The position numbers and the translations under genes are program-made. From Caldisphaera lagunensis DSM 15908 (GTDB lineage Archaea > Thermoproteota > Thermoprotei_A > Sulfolobales > Acidilobaceae), in NCBI RefSeq assembly GCF_000317795.1, contig NC_019791.1:1054001-1118000 (forward strand): a DNA stretch of 64,000 nucleotides. The letters run 5' to 3'. Positions within the stretch are counted from its first letter, which is position 1. Each line of letters starts with the position of its first letter. The notes beneath the pieces are model-generated. The model was not told where the DNA came from and searched no databases. It worked only from the letters and a program-made list of their open reading frames with translations. Positions 1 to 9,345 of the stretch are shown here, one piece after another.

Positions 1-1007
1 TTATTTGCAGTTATATCCCATACAGGACAAAATATTTGGCAATTTCCACATCTAACGCATCTTAATTGATCTTTTAGGAACTCATTTTTTATTGCATCTT
101 TTCTTCCATTATCCAATAGTATCAAATGTAATTCTAGTGGACCATGAGCTCCATAAACCCTTCTATGCCCAATATCCCCTGTTGAGCTTGGACCAGATAT
201 CATACTTACATATGTTGGAGGATATAACCCAGCATAAGATGATTGAACTAATACAACTTTAAATGCATCAATAAGAGTAGGTACAATTTTTTCAATGCCG
301 GCAATTGCTATATGTACAGGAGGTAGAGTAGTAACAAGTCTAATATTACCTTCGTTTTCTATCAAAAATATCGAGCCTGAATCTGCTGCAATAGCATTTG
401 CCCCGCTAATTCCAATTTGAGCATTAACAAATTTCTCCCTTAGAAATGGCCTTATTTTGGCAACAATTTGTTGAGGAGTTTCATCTCCTCTTAATTCTAT
501 ATTTAATCTATCCTTTACTAATTTAATTACATCTTTTACTGTCATATGTATTGCTGGGGCTATAGCATGCATTGGCTTTCCATTTTCAAGTTGAATTAAT
601 AGCTGACCCAAATCAGTTTCCCAAACATCTTTTCCTAATGCTGATAAATGTTCTCTAACGCCTACTTCCTCAGCTACCATGCTTTTAGATAAAATAATTC
701 TTTTCTTTTCTCCAACTATTTTATCAATAATATTTAAGACGTCATCCTTTGTGTTTGCATAATATGGATTACCATTTATTGACTTTAATGATTTGAATAC
801 CATATCAATATAATAGTCTATATTTGATAAAACTTCATTTTTTATGTTTTCTACTTCTTTAGCTAATTTTACGATATCATCATGATTATTCAAAAAATCT
901 AATACTCTTTTTTCAGACATGGGTACACTAGATTCTAAAGCCTCTCTAAAATCAGAATCTTTTAAAATCTCTGATATATTTAATATAGTTTTTTCAAGAT
1001 AATCCAT
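1..1007 (-). CDS. LutB-like LUD-domain ferredoxin protein, C-terminus beyond window
   Basis: About 335 residues are visible; the C-terminus lies beyond the window edge. The body is a LUD (LutB/LutC) domain, with family-like stretches such as SKSMVAEE, LGQLLIQL, GISGANAIAADSG and SGPSSTGDIGHRRVYGAHGP. It is followed by a 4Fe-4S motif, CVRCGNCQIFCPVWDI, just before the edge. LutB proteins act with LutA and LutC in oxidising lactate or related hydroxy-acids and pass electrons to a quinone or other carrier. The next gene upstream is a CCG-domain protein of the LutA type, 2-5 nt away, so the two are co-transcribed. Two ATGs abut; the second (1007) sits 6 nt after the GGTG SD, the spacing common in this window, so I prefer it to 1010. 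The family is clear; the substrate is unknown. Confidence 0.85.
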   Translation of the reverse strand, partial: MDYLEKTILNISEILKDSDFREALESSVPMSEKRVLDFLNNHDDIVKLAKEVENIKNEVLSNIDYYIDMVFKSLKSINGNPYYANTKDDVLNIIDKIVGEKKRIILSKSMVAEEVGVREHLSALGKDVWETDLGQLLIQLENGKPMHAIAPAIHMTVKDVIKLVKDRLNIELRGDETPQQIVAKIRPFLREKFVNAQIGISGANAIAADSGSIFLIENEGNIRLVTTLPPVHIAIAGIEKIVPTLIDAFKVVLVQSSYAGLYPPTYVSMISGPSSTGDIGHRRVYGAHGPLELHLILLDNGRKDAIKNEFLKDQLRCVRCGNCQIFCPVWDITAN

Positions 1008-1012
1008 CATTA

Positions 1013-1951
1013 TCACCTAAGCAATAATTCTGAAATATCATAAATGGTTGAATTATAATCCTTTGAAACTTTTTTGAGATTTATATAACAAATAGGGCAC
1101 ATAGTAACAATTTCATTAGATACACTACTTAACTCCTTAACTCTGTTTCTTGCTATTGCATTGCTTAATGAAGGAAAAATTGCTTCCACAGGACCTCCGC
1201 AGCAAGACGTTAATTTTTTATTTCTATTAGCTTCTTTTATTATAAACCCTTTATTTGATAATAATGATCTTGGTCGTTCAATTATTGACAACCCTCTTGC
1301 ATATATACATGAATCATGTATAGTTATTGTTTCTCCATCTTTTTTAATTTCACCTTCATTATTTATTAATTCTAAATAGCTCTTTACATCAAAGTTAAAC
1401 TCCTTTATATATTTAGGATAAATGTTTTTCAAAATAAATGTTGTATGAGGATCAACTGTTATAATTTCTTCTGCCCCAGACTCCTTTAATATATTAAACA
1501 CATTTTTTGCGTGTATTTCAAATTTCTCTTCAGCACCCATATCATAAAGAAGAACTCCACTGTAAACATCTTTATCATAAAGATATGAAAACTCTATTTT
1601 ACTTTTTAATAATAAATTTGCTATGTTTAACAAAACTCTATTTGACCATTCTATTAAGCTAGGCTCAGGCTTAATAATAGAATTTATTAATGATCCAGGA
1701 ATATTTCTGGTAAATCTTAATGCTAAATATGCACCTTCATCGCTAGATTCCATAGCCTTTAAATATATTGATAATGCTTCAATATAAGGAATTAATTGAT
1801 ATAAAGCTCCAGTATAAAGAATCTTTTTCCCTTTTCTGCTAAAATTTAAATTTGTAGCCCATTTATATGCAAAGTCTTTTGGTACAGGTACAGGATATCC
1901 TGTTTTTAATGTTAAATCTGACATAAAATCAATTAATTCCCTAATTCTCAA
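1013..1951 (-). CDS. CCG-domain iron-sulfur protein, LutA/HdrB-like
   Basis: 312 residues. The C-terminal half has a cysteine-rich CCG module (HDSCIYARG, then SCCGGPVEA, then CPICYINLKK) typical of LutA, GlpC and HdrB, where it binds an unusual Fe-S cluster at a redox site. The N-terminal half normally carries a second copy beginning with a GC motif; here the corresponding stretch reads LYTGALYQL with no cysteine, so only one cluster is expected. The stop lies next to the start of the LUD-domain gene, giving a two-gene operon for oxidation of a hydroxy-acid such as lactate or glycolate. No FAD-linked oxidase gene is visible in the window. The ATG at 1951 has no strong SD and may be read from a short or leaderless transcript. 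The family is secure, the substrate is not. Confidence 0.8.
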   Translation of the reverse strand: MRIRELIDFMSDLTLKTGYPVPVPKDFAYKWATNLNFSRKGKKILYTGALYQLIPYIEALSIYLKAMESSDEGAYLALRFTRNIPGSLINSIIKPEPSLIEWSNRVLLNIANLLLKSKIEFSYLYDKDVYSGVLLYDMGAEEKFEIHAKNVFNILKESGAEEIITVDPHTTFILKNIYPKYIKEFNFDVKSYLELINNEGEIKKDGETITIHDSCIYARGLSIIERPRSLLSNKGFIIKEANRNKKLTSCCGGPVEAIFPSLSNAIARNRVKELSSVSNEIVTMCPICYINLKKVSKDYNSTIYDISELLLR

Positions 1952-2203
1952 TCATATTACCCATTTATTGATTCTTTTAAAAATTTTTAAATCTATATTA
2001 TAGAAAGTTGTTGAGAATGTATTAGAAATGCATTTAATTTATAGTTATTAAATTGATTATATCAAATAAACAAGTTATTCAATCATGAGAAAGATCTTAT
2101 AGCCTTAAAAACTATCTTAAAACAAATAACAACACTCTTTAGCAATATATTGAAATTTTAATATCATACAAAATTATTATAATAATTAATAAAGCCATTA
2201 TAC

Positions 2204-2899
2204 CTATTTATTAGTAGTCCAAGCATTTAAACTCTCATCATAGTAAACCAAACCTTTCTTAATTAAAATATTAAATAATTTTCCCCCGTTCTCTCCGAAT
2301 TCAGATATTATTAATTCCTCAACTTCTTTAGCATCTCTTATCGCAATTGATTCAAGCTTTGCTTTAAATCTATTCCAATATTCCTTATCTAAAGCTATTC
2401 TTTCATTATCAAAATATAATACTAAAGCACCGCTGCTTTCAAGCTTTTTAAAATATGCATCAGGATTTCTTAACCATCGAACATCATCAGAAAATATCAC
2501 ACCTTGTTCTCTTAGTATTTCAACAGCAGTTTTCTTTTTACCTTTCTCTTCTTCTTTAGACTCTTTAAGTAATGGCTTTTCCTCTTTTACTTCTTTTTCC
2601 TCTTTTACTTCTTCTAAGCTTTCTATTAAATCTGCAATTCTTGAAGACAATTCATCTATTTTTTGAGTAAATGGATTTAACAAATCTTGAACTGTTTTTT
2701 CAATTTTCCTAGATAATTGATCTAGGGATTCTTTATTTATTTGCATGTTTTCTTTTCTCTCTGCCGCATCAATAATTATTTCTCTTATGTAGTCATTTGT
2801 TAATGTATATCCCTTAGATTTGGCAATTTTTGATAATATTTTATAGTCTTCCTCAGGTAATTCTATTTTAATAATAACGTTCTTTTTAATTTTTTCCAA
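2204..2899 (-). CDS. Coiled-coil protein with RHH-like N-terminus, unknown function
   Basis: About 231 residues from TTG 2899. I do not recognise a named family. The N-terminus (KNVIIKIELPEEDYKIL, then a predicted helix-turn-helix pair) resembles a ribbon-helix-helix DNA-binding fold. Residues about 55-130 are a strongly charged coiled coil rich in Glu and Lys (LEEVKEEKEVKEEKPLLKES). The C-terminal 100 residues are compact and globular, with conserved-looking WLRNPDAYF and ALVLYFDNERIAL stretches. An ATG at 2911 is the longest start, but it overlaps the GGTGAT SD. That SD lies 4 nt before TTG 2899, matching other genes here. The gene stands alone between AT-rich gaps. A role as a DNA- or chromosome-associated protein is only a guess from fold. 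Confidence 0.6.
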   Translation of the reverse strand: MEKIKKNVIIKIELPEEDYKILSKIAKSKGYTLTNDYIREIIIDAAERKENMQINKESLDQLSRKIEKTVQDLLNPFTQKIDELSSRIADLIESLEEVKEEKEVKEEKPLLKESKEEEKGKKKTAVEILREQGVIFSDDVRWLRNPDAYFKKLESSGALVLYFDNERIALDKEYWNRFKAKLESIAIRDAKEVEELIISEFGENGGKLFNILIKKGLVYYDESLNAWTTNK

Positions 2900-3212
2900 A
2901 TGTATCACCATTTAATTATTTATAATACAAAGTTAATAAAATGATAACCTATTCCCTTTTTTAATCAAATATCATAGAATAGTAATAAGGGTAACCATAA
3001 AATTAATTAGGATACATAACTGTTTTAAAACTTTCTAAACAAATAAAAAAGAGATATTTATTTTTCCTCCCACTGATTTCTTCCAAGCCCTAAATGGTAA
3101 GAATTTCATTCGTTACAAGATAGATTAACCAAGCGCTAAGGCTGATTTATAATGAATTGTGGAGATCTTTTATCTTATATATCCCAACATAATATAATAA
3201 TTATTAAATAAA
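2900..3212. other. Intergenic gap without a supported gene
   Basis: About 310 bases with no ORF of note on either strand. The outer parts are AT-rich. The stretch at about 3065-3170 is richer in G+C than its surroundings and contains CTGA twice (near 3071 and 3149), but no good C box, so I do not call a C/D-box RNA. It may be a gene remnant or an uncharacterised small RNA. Confidence 0.4.
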
Positions 3213-3794
3213 TTATTCAAATAAAATGTATATTGCTGTAATAATTAATATAATAATTATTAAATAATCTGCATAATATGGTTTAAGCTTTGAAAGAGCT
3301 TTTATAATTCCTCTATTAACTAAAACTGATATAAAGGCTAGAGCTAATGAGCTAATTGATATAAACAATATTATTGAGAATATAAGGAAGTTCATTCCTA
3401 AAATAGAAGAGTTAATTATAAAAGGTATTATTGCCGGGTCAGGCAAAATGCTAACCATAAGCGAAGAATTTTCTAAAGTATTGCTTTCTTTTCTTTCTTT
3501 AAATAATCCAACTAAAAAATAAATACAGACAATGAATATTAATGCTAAAGAAAAATATTTTAAATCAGTAAAATTTAATAAACTTAAGCCTAGATATAAA
3601 ATTAAGAGGCTAATAATAATTGAAATAAATGAATGCAGAAATCCTATTAGGGCTGAAATAAAGACTATATTGCCTAAACTATAGCTCCTTTTAATAGATA
3701 ACACAGTTAATGGCATCCAATGGTCCGGGGCTATCATGTGAATCGATGCTATAAGTATAATTGATATAATTAAGATCAAATCCATTATGTTCAC
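3213..3794 (-). CDS. NicO/RcnA-like metal transporter, small membrane protein
   Basis: 193 residues, almost entirely hydrophobic, with about six membrane segments. The first helix region contains HMIAPDH, an exact H-x4-D-H motif, which is the metal-binding signature of NiCoT and NicO/RcnA nickel-cobalt transporters. The related UreH/SatD-type permeases share this helix. The second half has the paired-helix architecture of the superfamily. At 193 residues it is shorter than most NicO proteins, and the usual histidine-rich loop is missing. The ferritin-like/VIT1 fusion gene lies about 70 bp upstream on the same strand, so the two may form a metal-handling unit. The direction of transport and the metal cannot be read from the sequence. 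Confidence 0.6.
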   Translation of the reverse strand: MNIMDLILIISIILIASIHMIAPDHWMPLTVLSIKRSYSLGNIVFISALIGFLHSFISIIISLLILYLGLSLLNFTDLKYFSLALIFIVCIYFLVGLFKERKESNTLENSSLMVSILPDPAIIPFIINSSILGMNFLIFSIILFISISSLALAFISVLVNRGIIKALSKLKPYYADYLIIIILIITAIYILFE

Positions 3795-3869
3795 AATTAT
3801 TTAATAAGATCAAATCTTTTAAAGGTTTAGTATGAAATTAAAATTCTTAGCAAAAAATTATAATAAAAA

Positions 3870-4763
3870 TTATCCAATTAAGGCCCTTATTCCAAAAATT
3901 TTTCCTATTATATCACCAAAGAAGAAACCGGCTATTGCTGTTAAGAATAGCATCAATAAGCTTTCTATAATTTCTTTTGAAAAATGCTGTGCATGAACGA
4001 CAGAACTATAATATGTAAAAGAGCTTATCATAGCTGTAGCTAATATTAGAGATATTGAAAAGGCGTCTATTATATTTCTTATTAGTAGATAAGGTAATGC
4101 TAAAACAAAAACCGTTATCAAATATGTAAATCCTGTCACAGTGGCTCCATAAGATGCTCTAACACTCTTTTCTTGTTTTGCCTGTAAATAGGCAGCTCCA
4201 GCCATTGATAATGCCGCAGAAAAACCAACAACTAATCCAGCGATACCTGCTATCAATGTTTTATCTGTAGCCCCTAAGAAACCTGCATGAACACCTGATA
4301 CCTCTACTATTGCATCAGCTAACCCTAATGCTACATAACTCAAATACTTAACTCTTAAATCTTTAATATCATATATTATCTGTTTTTCATGCTCTTGTTC
4401 ATCATTTATTATTTTTTGTAATATTTTCCTTTGATTTTCATCATCCAATTTATTTAAGAAGTCTTCATAATCTTCTATAGTACTAGACTCATTTCCTTCT
4501 ATAATTTGAAGAGTAAAAATTGGACCAAATAACCTATATAATAGCTTAAACACGAAACCTGGTTTTATATCTGGTTTACATTCATGTCCAACAATTTCCT
4601 TCCAAAAATTATAATGTTCAAGTTCTTGTTTTGATAAGTTTAGAAGATGATTTTTGATTTGTATATCTTTACTATTTTCAGAAATAGCTTTATATAATAC
4701 ATATGTATTTATCTCATCCTTACAAAACTTCTCTGCTCTTTTCAAGTCTTCATCTTTTAGCAT
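3870..4763 (-). CDS. Ferritin-like (rubrerythrin) domain fused to VIT1/CCC1 iron transporter
   Basis: About 297 residues. Residues 1-140 form a ferritin-like four-helix bundle with carboxylate/His motifs (KQELEHYNFW, then NDEQEHEKQI) expected to bind a di-iron centre. Residues about 145-297 are a VIT1/CCC1 module: LADAIVEVSGVHAGFLGAT is the signature first helix, followed by AALSMAGAAYLQAKQE and three further membrane segments. Fusions of this kind (MbfA-type) export or sequester iron, with the bundle sensing or oxidising Fe(II). An ATG at 4775 overlaps the SD (ATGGTG). The ATG at 4763, 6 nt after GGTG, is the likely start. The NicO-like transporter follows downstream. The domain assignment is firm; transport direction and selectivity are inference. 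Confidence 0.85.
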   Translation of the reverse strand: MLKDEDLKRAEKFCKDEINTYVLYKAISENSKDIQIKNHLLNLSKQELEHYNFWKEIVGHECKPDIKPGFVFKLLYRLFGPIFTLQIIEGNESSTIEDYEDFLNKLDDENQRKILQKIINDEQEHEKQIIYDIKDLRVKYLSYVALGLADAIVEVSGVHAGFLGATDKTLIAGIAGLVVGFSAALSMAGAAYLQAKQEKSVRASYGATVTGFTYLITVFVLALPYLLIRNIIDAFSISLILATAMISSFTYYSSVVHAQHFSKEIIESLLMLFLTAIAGFFFGDIIGKIFGIRALIG

Positions 4764-4798
4764 ACAGAGCACCATTAATATATACTTCTTAAAATTAA

Positions 4799-6718
4799 TT
4801 AGCTTATATGCCTTTTAAGCCAATCTGCCATAATTTCCATATATTTTATCCTTGTTTTTGGTTTACCACTTCTTGTTAAATCATGATTTTCTCCTGGAAA
4901 TAATGCAAGCCTTGTTTCTACTCCTAAATTCTTTAATGCGGTAAATAGTTGCAATGCCTGTTCATATGGACATCTGTAATCTTCTAATGCATGCATTATT
5001 AAAAGAGGGGTTTCTATTTTGTCTGCATAAAATAATGGGCTTTTTTCTTTAAACTTATCAAAATCTGTCCATGGATATTTTAAATCAAGTTGATCTGATG
5101 CGAAATGCCATCCTATATCGCTTGCTCCATAAAAGCTAAACCAATTTGAACAACTTCTTTCTGTAATTGCAGCCTTAAATCTATTAGTTTTGGTAATAAT
5201 CCAATTTGTCATAAAACCTCCATAACTTCCTCCAGCTACTGCTCCCTTATCTGGATCTAAGTTCTTGTATTGCTTCAATGCATTATCAACAATGTTCATT
5301 AAATCTGAATAATCTATTGTACCATATTTTCCTCTTATATCAGCAAATTCTTCTGTATATGCATCACTTCCATGTGGATTACCATATATTACTGCATAAC
5401 CTAATGATGCCAAATAATGGAATATAAAGTTAAATGAATATCCATAGAATGTTTTCGGACCACCATGAATATACAATATCCATGGATTCTTTTCTTTCAT
5501 TTCTTTAGGTAATAAAACCCAATAATCTAATTCTTCTCCTGTCTCTGATTTAGCTTTAAGATGCTTTGATTTTGCAAGATTTTTAACCAATTCATCATTA
5601 AACGTTGTAATTTTCTTCGATTTCAAACCATCATATAAATAAAGTTCTTTTGGCTCATTATCAGTCATTTGAGTATACGCAATAATAGTCCCGCTTTCTG
5701 AAATGGAAAATTCATCTATTGTTGCTTCTTCAGGCGTTAACAAACCTTTAAGTCCTCCTTTTTCATTAGTGGAATAAATATGAACCCTACCTTGATCGCT
5801 GACTAAGAAATAAATATTGTTATCTAACGCCCAGTATGCAGTTTCATTACAAGAGGGACCTCTAACATCACTATTTATTGAATTTTCAATATTCCTATTT
5901 AGGCCTCCCCAAATCTGTTTAATTTCATTATTTTTCAAATTTAAGAGATAAAGCTTTGTATGGGTTGAATATCCTTTCTCCATTTTATTTCCTAAGAAAG
6001 CAAGTTTTTCCTCCTTAGGACTCCACATAACTTGAGAAATGGAATAATCTTTTAATACGCTAATATCTTCTCCATTTTTCAAATTCACAATTCTAATTTC
6101 ATTCAAATATGGTTTGAGTTCGTCATAAGAGTTAACATATGCTATTTTATCGCCATCTGGAGAAAAATCAAAAGATGAAACACCAAATTTACTGTTAGTA
6201 ATCTGATTTAATTCCCCATCTGGATATGAAACTGTAAATAGATTGTATGGCCTATCAAATATGTATCCTTCCCCATTAAAATATGGGGGAATATTATCTA
6301 TAACAAACGCCTCCCTTTTGCTATATTCAATGAAATCCTTATTTGTTGACCTAGATATGAATGCTATTCTATTATTATCTTTTGACCATTTTACATTAGA
6401 GATTCCTTGTTTATGAGTAATTAATTCATATTCCTCACTTCCAATTTTTAAGACATTTAAAGAAAACTTCTTTTTCCCAACCCTTACAAAAGATATAAGC
6501 TCATCATTATTAGACCATGCAGGACATAAATCTTTATCTCCTTTTGTTAATGGGTAATATTCATTTTTTTCATGGATCCATATATTGCTCTTTAACCTGT
6601 TTTTATTTAAATCATTTTTTGAAACAACAAACATAATTTTTGATCCATTTTTTGAAATCATAGGATTAGAAATTAATGATATGCGGGTTAAATCTTCTAC
6701 TTTTAATTCACTACCCAA
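4799..6718 (-). CDS. S9 family serine peptidase (acylaminoacyl-peptidase/prolyl oligopeptidase type)
   Basis: 639 residues. Residues 1-370 are a beta-propeller with repeated short strands (SWSNNDELISFV, VKWSKDNNRIAFIS, FDFSPDGDKIAYVN). Residues about 385-639 are the alpha/beta-hydrolase domain. The catalytic triad is visible: Ser in GGSYGG (about 498), Asp in HALEDYRCP (about 580) and His in PGENHDLTRSG (about 612). ILYIHGGPKTFYG supplies the oxyanion region. S9C enzymes release N-acyl amino acids or short peptides from oligopeptides admitted by the propeller. There is no signal peptide, so it should be cytosolic. Translation starts at TTG 6718, preceded by GGGGAT. The M1 aminopeptidase gene lies about 105 bp upstream on the same strand, so both could serve the same peptide-degradation role. 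Confidence 0.93.
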   Translation of the reverse strand: MGSELKVEDLTRISLISNPMISKNGSKIMFVVSKNDLNKNRLKSNIWIHEKNEYYPLTKGDKDLCPAWSNNDELISFVRVGKKKFSLNVLKIGSEEYELITHKQGISNVKWSKDNNRIAFISRSTNKDFIEYSKREAFVIDNIPPYFNGEGYIFDRPYNLFTVSYPDGELNQITNSKFGVSSFDFSPDGDKIAYVNSYDELKPYLNEIRIVNLKNGEDISVLKDYSISQVMWSPKEEKLAFLGNKMEKGYSTHTKLYLLNLKNNEIKQIWGGLNRNIENSINSDVRGPSCNETAYWALDNNIYFLVSDQGRVHIYSTNEKGGLKGLLTPEEATIDEFSISESGTIIAYTQMTDNEPKELYLYDGLKSKKITTFNDELVKNLAKSKHLKAKSETGEELDYWVLLPKEMKEKNPWILYIHGGPKTFYGYSFNFIFHYLASLGYAVIYGNPHGSDAYTEEFADIRGKYGTIDYSDLMNIVDNALKQYKNLDPDKGAVAGGSYGGFMTNWIITKTNRFKAAITERSCSNWFSFYGASDIGWHFASDQLDLKYPWTDFDKFKEKSPLFYADKIETPLLIMHALEDYRCPYEQALQLFTALKNLGVETRLALFPGENHDLTRSGKPKTRIKYMEIMADWLKRHIS

Positions 6719-6823
6719 AATCTATCCCCGTGTTATTAATATATTAAAACATTATAAGCCTTAATACAAAAATTGAAAATGATATCTTTATCTTATATAC
6801 AAAAATTGAAAATATAATTAATG

Positions 6824-9151
6824 TTAGAGTTTAGAAATTCTTGAATATACTCTAAGCAACTCAAGGCCTGATCTAATGCCAGCATCATTTGAAAGTGGAC
6901 TGTTGCTAAAGAATTCCTCAACTTCTTTTTCCCTATTAATTCCAATTATTGGTATCACATACGTCAAATTCCTACCCAAAATTGCTGTGCCTTCAAATGC
7001 TTTATATAATATATTGAAACCCTTAGACTTAAACCATTCCCACCATACGTCTTTTGCATTTTCATTCATTGCAGCGTTATTTAAATATAATAAATCTTGT
7101 ATCTTAACATTATTTTCTGCCCATTCTAGAGATCTTTTTACAATTGATGGGTCTGACATAAACATCATTGATCTTAAGAACTTTAGCTTTTCTGAATCAA
7201 GATTCTCTGATAAATATCTCTTGCTAAGAGTTTCAAAATCATTAGATATTATTGCATAAGAAGTATATACAGCTTCTCTTAAATCTGGTTCTACTTCTTT
7301 TCCGAACATATTTGAAAGTTCTTGGGCAAATCCTTTATCTAGTATTGAAAGCCTCCTTGCTATTAATCCTGCTAAATATTTATAATTGGGATCAACTTTC
7401 CTATTTTGCCTATTATATTGATCTTTATTATAGCTTATGGCAACATCTTTGAATAATTTTTTATTTATTAAACTAAGAGTGAAAAGTTGTGAAGAAATTT
7501 CATTAACTGGCAAATAAGATTCTTCATTGTAATTCCTTTTAATTAATTCCAAATACTCATCCTTATTTGATAAACCAGATAATAGGAAATTATAATAATC
7601 ATTTATAAGTCCCCATTTTTCTTTTGGATTCATATCTTCAATTAAATTTTTATCGATGTTATAGTATACCCTATAAAATCCTGCTCTATCCAAATTTAAC
7701 TTAAGAGATCTTAAATTGTCTATATTTATGCTAATCTTCTTTTCTGTCATTAAAATATCTTGTCTTTTCCCATTCACGTTCATCGATATAGGAATAATAT
7801 AGCTCAAATCTTCCAAATTATTTGCTAAAGTAAATCTCTTTTGCTCCAATATAATATGGTCTTTATCAAAATCTACCTTTACATAGGGGTAACCGGACTG
7901 CATAATCCAACTATCCATTATAGATCTAACAGGATATGACGTAGTTGTTTGCAATGAATCCCATAAATCAGCTGCCTTTGCATTACTATATTTAAAATGA
8001 TTTAAATAATTATTTAATCCTTTTCTAAACGACTCTCCTAAGAAATATTCTATCATCCTTAATATGCTTGCACCTTTCCCATAACTTATATCATCAAATA
8101 TTCCTTCGATCTCCTCAGGACTTTTAACATCTACATGAATTGGGTGAGTTGTTGATAGAGAATCTCTAACCATTGCTCCACTTGTCTCATTAATCAAGAA
8201 ATCATCCCACATATTCATATTTGGCATAAAAGAGTCGACAGCCTTATAGCTCATAAATGTTGCAAAGCTTTCATTTAACCATAAGTCATCCCACCACTTC
8301 ATCGTTACTAGGTCTCCGAACCATTGATGGGCTATCTCGTGAGCAACTACTTCAGCAACCCTTTTTAGTTGACCCAAATCTGAATCCTTTGGTGCTAATA
8401 ATGCTGATTCTCTAAATGTAATAGCTCCCCAATTCTCCATAGCACCAAAAGCAAATTCAGGGACTGCAATTAGATGCATTTTTGGTATCATATATGGTAT
8501 TTCAAAATATCTTTCATAAAATTCTATGGACTTCTTAGCAACCCAAATAGAAAATTCTCCATTATTGGATTTCCCTGGGACTGTAGCAACTATTATTTTT
8601 CCTTTACTTAATTGCTCCCATTTACCAATACCTAAATATAATAAATAGGTTGACATTCTTGGTGTTTCGTAAAAGCTTACTATCTTTTTATTGCCATCAA
8701 ATTCTATCTTTTCAATAGGCATATTTGATATAACATCTAAATCCTTTGAAACCCTTATTTTCAACTTGAATACTGCTTTATAATTTGGATTATCAACACA
8801 TGGAATCATTTTTCTAGCATGAACTGATTCAAATTGGGTTGATATAACATAGTTTTTATTATCGTAATTTGCCTTATATATGCCAACAAGCCTCTCCACA
8901 GCTTCTCCTTCAAATCCTATTTCTAATATACCATTGAAAGGCCCAGTATTTACTATTAAGCTATTTTCTGTTTGTTTAAATTCAACACTTTTCCCATTAG
9001 CCTTTACGTATTTTATTTTTAAGCCAACTGCATCTAATACTACTTGGCTGTCAGTTGTTAATTCTATTTTCTCAACACCTTCGTATTTGGCTTCATTAAA
9101 ATCCATGAATATATCATATCTTTCTATATCTAATCCCTGAATATAACTCAT
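6824..9151 (-). CDS. M1 family zinc aminopeptidase (tricorn-interacting-factor type)
   Basis: About 775 residues, usual for tricorn-interacting factors F2/F3 and the ERAP-like M1 group. The substrate-anchoring GAMEN motif is at about 236-240 and the zinc site HEIAHQWFGDL at about 271-281, with the third ligand Glu in WLNESFA about 19 residues on. A catalytic-type Tyr lies in the SYGKGASIL region. The C-terminal 300 residues are the helical cap domain. It removes N-terminal residues from peptides in the cytosol; no signal peptide is present. The longest ORF begins at ATG 9166 inside the SD (ATGGGGTG). ATG 9151, 7 nt after GGTG, is the likely start. It is the natural partner of the S9 peptidase downstream. 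Confidence 0.95.
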   Translation of the reverse strand: MSYIQGLDIERYDIFMDFNEAKYEGVEKIELTTDSQVVLDAVGLKIKYVKANGKSVEFKQTENSLIVNTGPFNGILEIGFEGEAVERLVGIYKANYDNKNYVISTQFESVHARKMIPCVDNPNYKAVFKLKIRVSKDLDVISNMPIEKIEFDGNKKIVSFYETPRMSTYLLYLGIGKWEQLSKGKIIVATVPGKSNNGEFSIWVAKKSIEFYERYFEIPYMIPKMHLIAVPEFAFGAMENWGAITFRESALLAPKDSDLGQLKRVAEVVAHEIAHQWFGDLVTMKWWDDLWLNESFATFMSYKAVDSFMPNMNMWDDFLINETSGAMVRDSLSTTHPIHVDVKSPEEIEGIFDDISYGKGASILRMIEYFLGESFRKGLNNYLNHFKYSNAKAADLWDSLQTTTSYPVRSIMDSWIMQSGYPYVKVDFDKDHIILEQKRFTLANNLEDLSYIIPISMNVNGKRQDILMTEKKISINIDNLRSLKLNLDRAGFYRVYYNIDKNLIEDMNPKEKWGLINDYYNFLLSGLSNKDEYLELIKRNYNEESYLPVNEISSQLFTLSLINKKLFKDVAISYNKDQYNRQNRKVDPNYKYLAGLIARRLSILDKGFAQELSNMFGKEVEPDLREAVYTSYAIISNDFETLSKRYLSENLDSEKLKFLRSMMFMSDPSIVKRSLEWAENNVKIQDLLYLNNAAMNENAKDVWWEWFKSKGFNILYKAFEGTAILGRNLTYVIPIIGINREKEVEEFFSNSPLSNDAGIRSGLELLRVYSRISKL

Positions 9152-9302
9152 ATTTTTACACCCCATTAATATTATATTTTTCCCAAATTTAAATATTGGC
9201 TCTTAATTAAATTATTAAAAATTGTTTAAAAATAAATGGTTAACGAAATCAGTTTAAAAAAATTGGAAAAAGGAAATCATAAATAAAAGGACATATAGAA
9301 AA

Positions 9303-9342
9303 GTATAAACGCACCCCGCTTAACATAAATATATAGGGTGAG
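9303..9342 (+). promoter_or_regulatory. Promoter and SD of the sequon-rich surface gene
   Basis: GTATAAACG at 9303-9309 fits an archaeal TATA box. A start about 25 nt downstream would give a leader of roughly 15 nt holding GGGTGAGG just before ATG 9346. The position is inferred from spacing only. Confidence 0.4.
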
Positions 9343-9345
9343 GAT

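Noticed and set aside
1952-2203. RNA or small gene in the AT-rich gap
   Set aside because: No ORF with SD, no inverted repeat of note and no rise in G+C.
3065-3170. Possible C/D-box small RNA in the gap after the coiled-coil gene
   Set aside because: CTGA occurs twice and base composition rises, but no RTGATGA-type C box is at a fitting distance on either strand.
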